A stretch of 64,000 nt of DNA from Bosea vaviloviae (GTDB taxonomy: Bacteria > Pseudomonadota > Alphaproteobacteria > Rhizobiales > Beijerinckiaceae). Made by a program: the position numbers and the translations under genes. The stretch lies in contig NZ_CP017147.1 in the NCBI RefSeq assembly GCF_001741865.1, positions 2,409,001 to 2,473,000 of the forward strand. The letters are read 5' to 3'. Positions 60,438 through 64,000 of the stretch are shown here, piece after piece. The stretch's first letter is position 1. Each line of letters opens with the position of its first letter. Below the pieces are notes generated by a model. That model saw only the letters and a list, made by a program, of their open reading frames with translations. It did not search any database and was not told the origin of the DNA.

Positions 60438-60596
60438 CCCTGCTCCAGGTGGCCGCCTGGAGCAGGGCGGTCGTCGGACGGATCGACGCCACCCGAGCCG
60501 CGAGGCTGTGGAGAAGCAGGATCGCCGTCGGCTCTTCATCGAACCCGGATTGGTTGCCGGAACCTCGTGTTCGTTTGCAAGGCAGGGTCGACGAAG
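60438..60596 (+). ncRNA. candidate bridge RNA of the IS110 element
   Basis: The noncoding leader folds by eye into three parts. A 12-bp hairpin (60438-60449/60456-60467). A first internal loop: stem GACGG/CCGTC (60477-60481/60525-60529), 5' strand with GCCACC (60488-60493, equal to the left target 60386-60391), apical hairpin AGCC-GCGA-GGCT, 3' strand with GGAGAAG (60510-60516, complementary to core plus right target CTTCTCC at 61557-61563). A second loop: stem TCGA-CCC/GGG-TCGA, 5' strand with GTTGC (60553-60557, equal to the right IS end plus core), hairpin GAAC/GTTC, 3' strand TTGCAAG (60575-60581, complementary to core plus left IS end). This is the described bridge RNA plan. Exact ends are unknown. 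Confidence 0.75.
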
Positions 60597-61550
60597 ATGG
60601 AACAGCATAGCACAGGCGGGACGATTTGCGCCGGCATCGATGTCAGCAAGGCCTGGCTCGACATTGCTCTGACACCTGGGCAGGAGGCTTGGCGTGAAGC
60701 CAATACGGCGGAAGGCCACGCCAGGTTGGCGCAAAAGCTGAAGGCCGTCGGCGTCGAGAAGGTCGGCCTCGAAGCCACGGGCGGCTACGAGCTTGCGGTG
60801 ACCGAGGCCTTACGGGCGGAAGGCTTGCCGGTGATCGTGTTCCAGCCGCGCCAGGTGAAGGCCTATGGAGCCTTCAAGCTCCAACGCGCCAAGAGCGATG
60901 GCATCGATGCGCGGCTCATCGCCCAATGCACGCAGGCGCAAGACACGCTGCGTGACGCCCCCTCCCCAGATCTGCTCGCGCTGGCCGAACATCTCACCCG
61001 GATCGAGCAGATCGAAGAGGATCTCGCCCGAGCCCGGATCCGGCGCGAGCGCTTCCGCGACGAACGTCTCCTCGCCCAGCTCGCCGACGAGATCGCCCGG
61101 TTGAAGCGGCTCAAGGCGGCCGAACTTGCCCGGCTCGGCCAAGCCGTCGCCGACCGGGCCGAACTGGCGCACCGGATGAAGCTGCTGCTCTCCATTCCAG
61201 GGCTGGGGAACAGAACCGCGCTCGCCCTTGTCATCCGCATGCCCGAGCTTGGCCGGCTCTCGCGCACGCAAGCTGCAGCCCTCGTCGGCGTCGCCCCCTT
61301 CGTCCATGAATCGGGCCGCTACAAGGGCCAGCGCCGCACCGGCGGCGGCCGCGCCCGGCTGCGAACCAGCCTCTTCGCCGCAGCCCAGGCCGCAGCTCTG
61401 CGCTGGAACCCAGCCCTCGTCGCGCTCTATCGCCGCCTCGCCGAACGCGGCAGGCCTCACGCCCTCGCCATCGTCGCATGCGTCCGAAAGCTCGTCATCT
61501 TCGCTAATGCCGTCATCGCAAAAGACAGGCCCTGGAAAACCCCCGCATGA
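60597..61550 (+). CDS. IS110-family transposase
   Basis: A 317-residue recombinase with a RuvC-like DEDD domain and a C-terminal Tnp domain with the catalytic Ser. Visible: CAGIDVSKAWLDIAL (first Asp), VGLEATGGYELAV (Glu), QRAKSDGIDARLIAQ (Asp pair), then a helical coiled coil (RIEQIEEDLARARIRRERF), LLSIPGLGNRTALALVIRMPELGRLSRTQAAALVGVAPFVHESGRYKGQRRTGGGRARLR. The ATG at 60597 follows the RNA-coding leader; the frame before it belongs to the leader. Intact, so potentially active. Confidence 0.96.
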   Translation: MEQHSTGGTICAGIDVSKAWLDIALTPGQEAWREANTAEGHARLAQKLKAVGVEKVGLEATGGYELAVTEALRAEGLPVIVFQPRQVKAYGAFKLQRAKSDGIDARLIAQCTQAQDTLRDAPSPDLLALAEHLTRIEQIEEDLARARIRRERFRDERLLAQLADEIARLKRLKAAELARLGQAVADRAELAHRMKLLLSIPGLGNRTALALVIRMPELGRLSRTQAAALVGVAPFVHESGRYKGQRRTGGGRARLRTSLFAAAQAAALRWNPALVALYRRLAERGRPHALAIVACVRKLVIFANAVIAKDRPWKTPA

Positions 61551-61702
61551 TAGTTGCTTCTCCCATCCGGGAGAAGGGAAGAGCGCGTGGCGCGTGCTCC
61601 AACCGCCCCCTCACCATTGATCAGGATTGTGTAATAATCGACGCGCGCAATCGCTCGAGAAGCAGGCTATCGGCTACCGATTATTGCAACCATGCGGCCC
61701 TG

Positions 61703-62614
61703 ATGACCGTCACCGAAATCCCTGTCCAGGACAGCCTCTTCCCCGGTTTCCGCCTGCTCGATGTCGCGACATCGGGCGCGCGCATCCGTGTCCGGACGGG
61801 CGGGGAGGGGCCGGCTCTGCTGTTGCTTCATGGCTACCCGCAGACGCATGCGCTCTGGCACAAGCTCGCTGCGCGCTTGAAGGATAGCTTCACTTTGGTC
61901 TGCGCCGATCTGCGCGGCTATGGCGACAGCGACAAGCCGGCCAGCGATGCCGAGCATTTCCCCTATTCCAAGCGCGCCATGGCGCTCGACATGGCGCAGG
62001 TCATGACGGCGCTCGGGCATCAGCGCTTCTTCGTCGGCGCGCATGATCGCGGCGCGCGCGTCGCCCATCGCCTGGCGCTCGACCATGCCGAGCGCGTCAC
62101 CAAGCTCGCGACGCTGGACATCGCGCCGACCCGCGAGATGTACGCCAACACCACCGACGCCTTCGCCCGCGCCTATTGGCACTGGTTCTTCCTGATCCAG
62201 CCCGCGCCCTTCCCGGAGCGGATGATCGGGGCGGATCCCGAGGCTTACTGGCGCAAGAAATGCGGCTCCGGCTCGGCCGGGCTGACGCCCTTCGCACCTG
62301 AGGCCTTGGCGCATTACCTGCGCTGCTTCAGCGATCCGCAGACCATCCATGCGAGTTGCGAGGATTATCGCGCCGCCGCCACCATCGACATCCGCCATGA
62401 CGACGAGGATGGCGGGCGCAAGCTCAATCAGCCGCTGCTCGCGCTCTGGGGCGGCAACGGCATCATCGGCACATGTTTCGAGCCTCTGGCGCTGTGGCGG
62501 CAGCGCGCCGAGAACGTCCAAGGCCGTGCCTTGCCAAGCGGGCATTATCTGGCGGAGGAGATTCCCGATCTCGTCGCCGCCGAATTCACGGCCTTCTTTG
62601 GAGAACACCCATGA
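61703..62614 (+). CDS. haloacetate (fluoroacetate) dehalogenase-like alpha/beta hydrolase
   Basis: A 303-residue alpha/beta hydrolase. HGYPQTHALWHKLA is the oxyanion loop; the nucleophile Asp is in VGAHDRGARVAHRLALDH, with the Arg residues that bind the carboxylate in fluoroacetate dehalogenase; YWHWFFLIQ gives the halide-binding His-Trp; LDIAPTREMY holds the acid region and LPSGHYLAEEIPD the catalytic His. This set matches FAcD enzymes such as RPA1163, which hydrolyse fluoroacetate to glycolate. Epoxide hydrolase is the alternative. It is 19 bases upstream of a dehydrogenase gene, likely one operon. Confidence 0.88.
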   Translation: MTVTEIPVQDSLFPGFRLLDVATSGARIRVRTGGEGPALLLLHGYPQTHALWHKLAARLKDSFTLVCADLRGYGDSDKPASDAEHFPYSKRAMALDMAQVMTALGHQRFFVGAHDRGARVAHRLALDHAERVTKLATLDIAPTREMYANTTDAFARAYWHWFFLIQPAPFPERMIGADPEAYWRKKCGSGSAGLTPFAPEALAHYLRCFSDPQTIHASCEDYRAAATIDIRHDDEDGGRKLNQPLLALWGGNGIIGTCFEPLALWRQRAENVQGRALPSGHYLAEEIPDLVAAEFTAFFGEHP

Positions 62615-62633
62615 GCTTGTTTGGACGAAAACT

Positions 62634-63713
62634 ATGAGTGGGACCAATCGAGTCTATCGTATCGCCGTCATCGCCGGGGACGGCATCGGCAAGGAAGTCA
62701 TGCCCGAGGGCCTGCGCGTACTCGAGGCGGCTTCCAAGAAATACGGCTTCGAACTGCGCCTCGACGAGTTCGATTTCTCGTCCTGCGATTATTACGAGAA
62801 GCACGGCAAGATGCTTCCCGACGACTGGAAGGAGAAGATCGGCGGCCATGACGCGATCTATTTCGGCGCGGTCGGCATGCCGGCGCAGGTGCCCGACCAC
62901 ATCTCGCTCTGGGGCTCGCTGCTGCTCTTCCGGCGTGAATTCGACCAGTATGTGAACCTGCGCCCCGTGCGTCTGATGCCGGGCGTTCCCTGCCCGCTCG
63001 TCGGCCGCAAGCCCGGCGATATCGACTTCTTCGTCGTGCGCGAGAACACCGAGGGCGAATACTCCTCGGTCGGCGGCAAGATGTTCGCCGGCACCGAGCG
63101 CGAGATCGTCATGCAGGAGACGGTGATGAGCCGGGTCGGCGTCGATCGCGTGCTGAAATACGCTTTTGAGTTGGCCCAGCGCCGTCCGCGGAAGAAGCTG
63201 ACCTCGGCGACCAAGTCGAACGGCATCTCGATCACCATGCCGTATTGGGACGAACGGGTGAAGGAGATGGCCAAGAACTATCCCGGCGTCGCCGTCGACC
63301 AGTACCATATCGACATCCTGACCGCGCATTTCGTGCTGAATCCGGACCGTTTCGACGTGGTCGTGGCTTCCAACCTGTTCGGTGACATCCTCTCGGATCT
63401 GGGCCCGGCCTGCACCGGCACGATCGGCATCGCGCCGTCGGGCAACATCAACCCGACCGGCGATCATCCCTCGCTGTTCGAGCCGGTCCATGGCTCGGCG
63501 CCCGACATCGCGGGTAAGGGCATCGCCAACCCGATCGGCCAGATCTGGTCGGGTGCGATGATGCTGGATCATCTCGGCGAGATCGAAGCCGCCAAGGGCA
63601 TCGAGGCTGCGATCGAGCGCGCGCTTGGCGACGCCCGCACCCGCACCCGCGATCTCGGCGGCACGCTGGGAACGGAAGCCGCGGGCAAGGCTGTCGAGCA
63701 GGCGCTGGGCTAA
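62634..63713 (+). CDS. tartrate/isopropylmalate-type dehydrogenase
   Basis: A 359-residue beta-decarboxylating dehydrogenase of the tartrate dehydrogenase (TtuC/DmlA) branch. IAVIAGDGIGKEVMPEGL starts the Rossmann-like domain; VNLRPVRLMPGVPCPL holds the Arg residues binding the malate moiety; VRENTEGEYSSVGGKMF and SATKSNGISITMPYWDE carry catalytic Tyr and Lys; NLFGDILSDLGPACTGTIGIAPSGNINP binds the metal and NAD. It oxidises tartrate, D-malate or a similar hydroxy-acid. Adjacent to the dehalogenase-like gene, it may process the hydroxy-acid product, though that is speculative. Confidence 0.92.
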   Translation: MSGTNRVYRIAVIAGDGIGKEVMPEGLRVLEAASKKYGFELRLDEFDFSSCDYYEKHGKMLPDDWKEKIGGHDAIYFGAVGMPAQVPDHISLWGSLLLFRREFDQYVNLRPVRLMPGVPCPLVGRKPGDIDFFVVRENTEGEYSSVGGKMFAGTEREIVMQETVMSRVGVDRVLKYAFELAQRRPRKKLTSATKSNGISITMPYWDERVKEMAKNYPGVAVDQYHIDILTAHFVLNPDRFDVVVASNLFGDILSDLGPACTGTIGIAPSGNINPTGDHPSLFEPVHGSAPDIAGKGIANPIGQIWSGAMMLDHLGEIEAAKGIEAAIERALGDARTRTRDLGGTLGTEAAGKAVEQALG

Positions 63714-63748
63714 AGGCCCGGCCTCCAAGACCCTGGTGCTTAATAAGA

Positions 63749-63777
63749 CCCGGTGGCGAGACAAGCGCCGCCGGGTT
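63749..63777 (+). terminator. hairpin between the dehydrogenase and terC genes
   Basis: ACCCGG-TGGCG and CGCCG-CCGGGT pair around AGACAAG. It follows the dehydrogenase stop by 35 bases and lacks a T tract. It might be a terminator or part of the terC leader. Confidence 0.45.
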
Positions 63778-63818
63778 GACTAGAAACTAAGCTGACGCTG
63801 CTGGAAGGGCTGGCCTTG

Positions 63819-64000
63819 ATGGATCTCTCCTCGATCTCCTTCGTCGATCCCCTGATCTGGGGAAAACTGGCGGAGATCATCGCGCTCAACATCGTCCTTT
63901 CCGGCGACAATGCCGTGGTGATCGCGCTCGCCTGCCGGGCGCTGGCGCCGGCGCAAAGAGCCAAGGGCATCGCGCTCGGCGCGGGCGTCGCGGTGGTCCT
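63819..64000 (+). CDS. TerC/YjbE-family membrane protein, 5' part
   Basis: The first 60 residues of a TerC-family integral membrane protein, cut by the window end. MDLSSISFVDPLIWGKLAEIIALNIVLSGDNAVVIALACRALAPAQRAKGIALGAGVAVV includes the family signature SGDNAVVIALA with the acidic pair implicated in metal (manganese) transport. GGAAGGG lies about ten bases upstream. No manganese riboswitch is recognised in the short leader. Confidence 0.9.
   Translation, partial: MDLSSISFVDPLIWGKLAEIIALNIVLSGDNAVVIALACRALAPAQRAKGIALGAGVAVV

Larger units (their letters stand above)
60391..61558 (+). mobile_element. IS110-family insertion sequence in a palindromic repeat
   Basis: The repeat is split exactly at CT, with CT present at both junctions (60391-60392 and 61557-61558), the core dinucleotide seen in IS110 insertions. 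The element has no terminal inverted repeats or staggered duplication. It has a noncoding leader of about 204 bases before one transposase gene, whose stop is 6 bases from the right end. IS110 elements are known to target REP-type palindromes, as here. Confidence 0.9.

Noticed and set aside
60447..60454. AGGTGGCC in the first leader hairpin as an IS110 target guide
   Set aside because: It is complementary to the left target but sits in a 12-bp stem and pairs with the wrong strand for the left guide; GCCACC at 60488 fits the described layout better.
63714..63818. yybP-ykoY manganese riboswitch before terC
   Set aside because: The leader is too short and lacks the conserved loop sequences.

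Overview
This is a GC-rich chromosomal window from an alphaproteobacterium of the order Hyphomicrobiales, most like Bosea or a close relative. That is inferred from gene content, not from a database search. Supporting signs are a GAAC-N7-GAAC LexA-type site, a tRNA-His with A73 and no extra G at -1, phasins, a PdhS-like kinase, an Hsp20-DUF1150 pair and several families of dispersed palindromic repeats.

Layout. 0-3.1 kb: the end of glyS carrying an in-frame palindromic insert, then an IS256-family element with an 8-bp target duplication and a DUF559 nuclease-like gene, all between perfect 50-bp inverted repeats. 3.2-7 kb: a small membrane protein, then a compact URC-type uracil catabolism operon (URC1-like GTP cyclohydrolase II homologue, DUF1688/URC4, upp). 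7-14 kb, minus strand: a DUF1236 protein, a tripartite tricarboxylate transporter (LysR-tctB-tctA-tctC), a DMT exporter and a GST. 14-21 kb: mgtE, an M23 peptidase and a PdhS-like histidine kinase. 21-24 kb: two phasin-type proteins, tRNA-His, Hsp20 and DUF1150. 24-28 kb: an alpha/beta hydrolase, a GT4 glycosyltransferase, infC with an AUU start, and a class II aldolase.

27.7-34.5 kb: a rearranged region with an IS5-family element, Spy-like and Crp-like genes lying between 68-bp direct repeats, and then an RpiR-controlled amino-acid operon (aminotransferase, orphan binding protein, racemase). 34.8-37.5 kb: a soluble Cache-Cache-CheW protein. 37.8-42.7 kb: an autotransporter, a LexA-box-controlled pair of small genes and other small hypotheticals. 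42.9-49.7 kb: BKACE, LysE, aldo-keto reductase, LysR, a second orphan binding protein, and a TetR/MFS pair with three operators. 49.9-60.2 kb: rpmI-rplT and pheS-pheT, separated by a peptidase, a frameshifted gene, a LOG protein and a SCO cluster. A ceramide-glucosyltransferase-like gene sits between pheS and pheT. 60.4-64 kb: an IS110 element inserted in a palindromic repeat, a fluoroacetate-dehalogenase-like hydrolase, a tartrate/isopropylmalate-type dehydrogenase and the start of a TerC-family gene.

Most notable signals. (1) The IS110 leader can be folded by eye into two internal loops whose strands match the target and the donor ends, so it looks like a bridge RNA locus. (2) A 125-bp composite palindromic element occurs twice with compensatory stem changes. 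(3) A DUF559 gene is enclosed by perfect 50-bp inverted repeats. (4) A LexA-type box precedes two overlapping small genes. (5) The URC operon. (6) Repeats have been absorbed into coding sequences at glyS, the racemase and a LysR gene, and a foreign gene remnant forms the end of the Crp-like gene.
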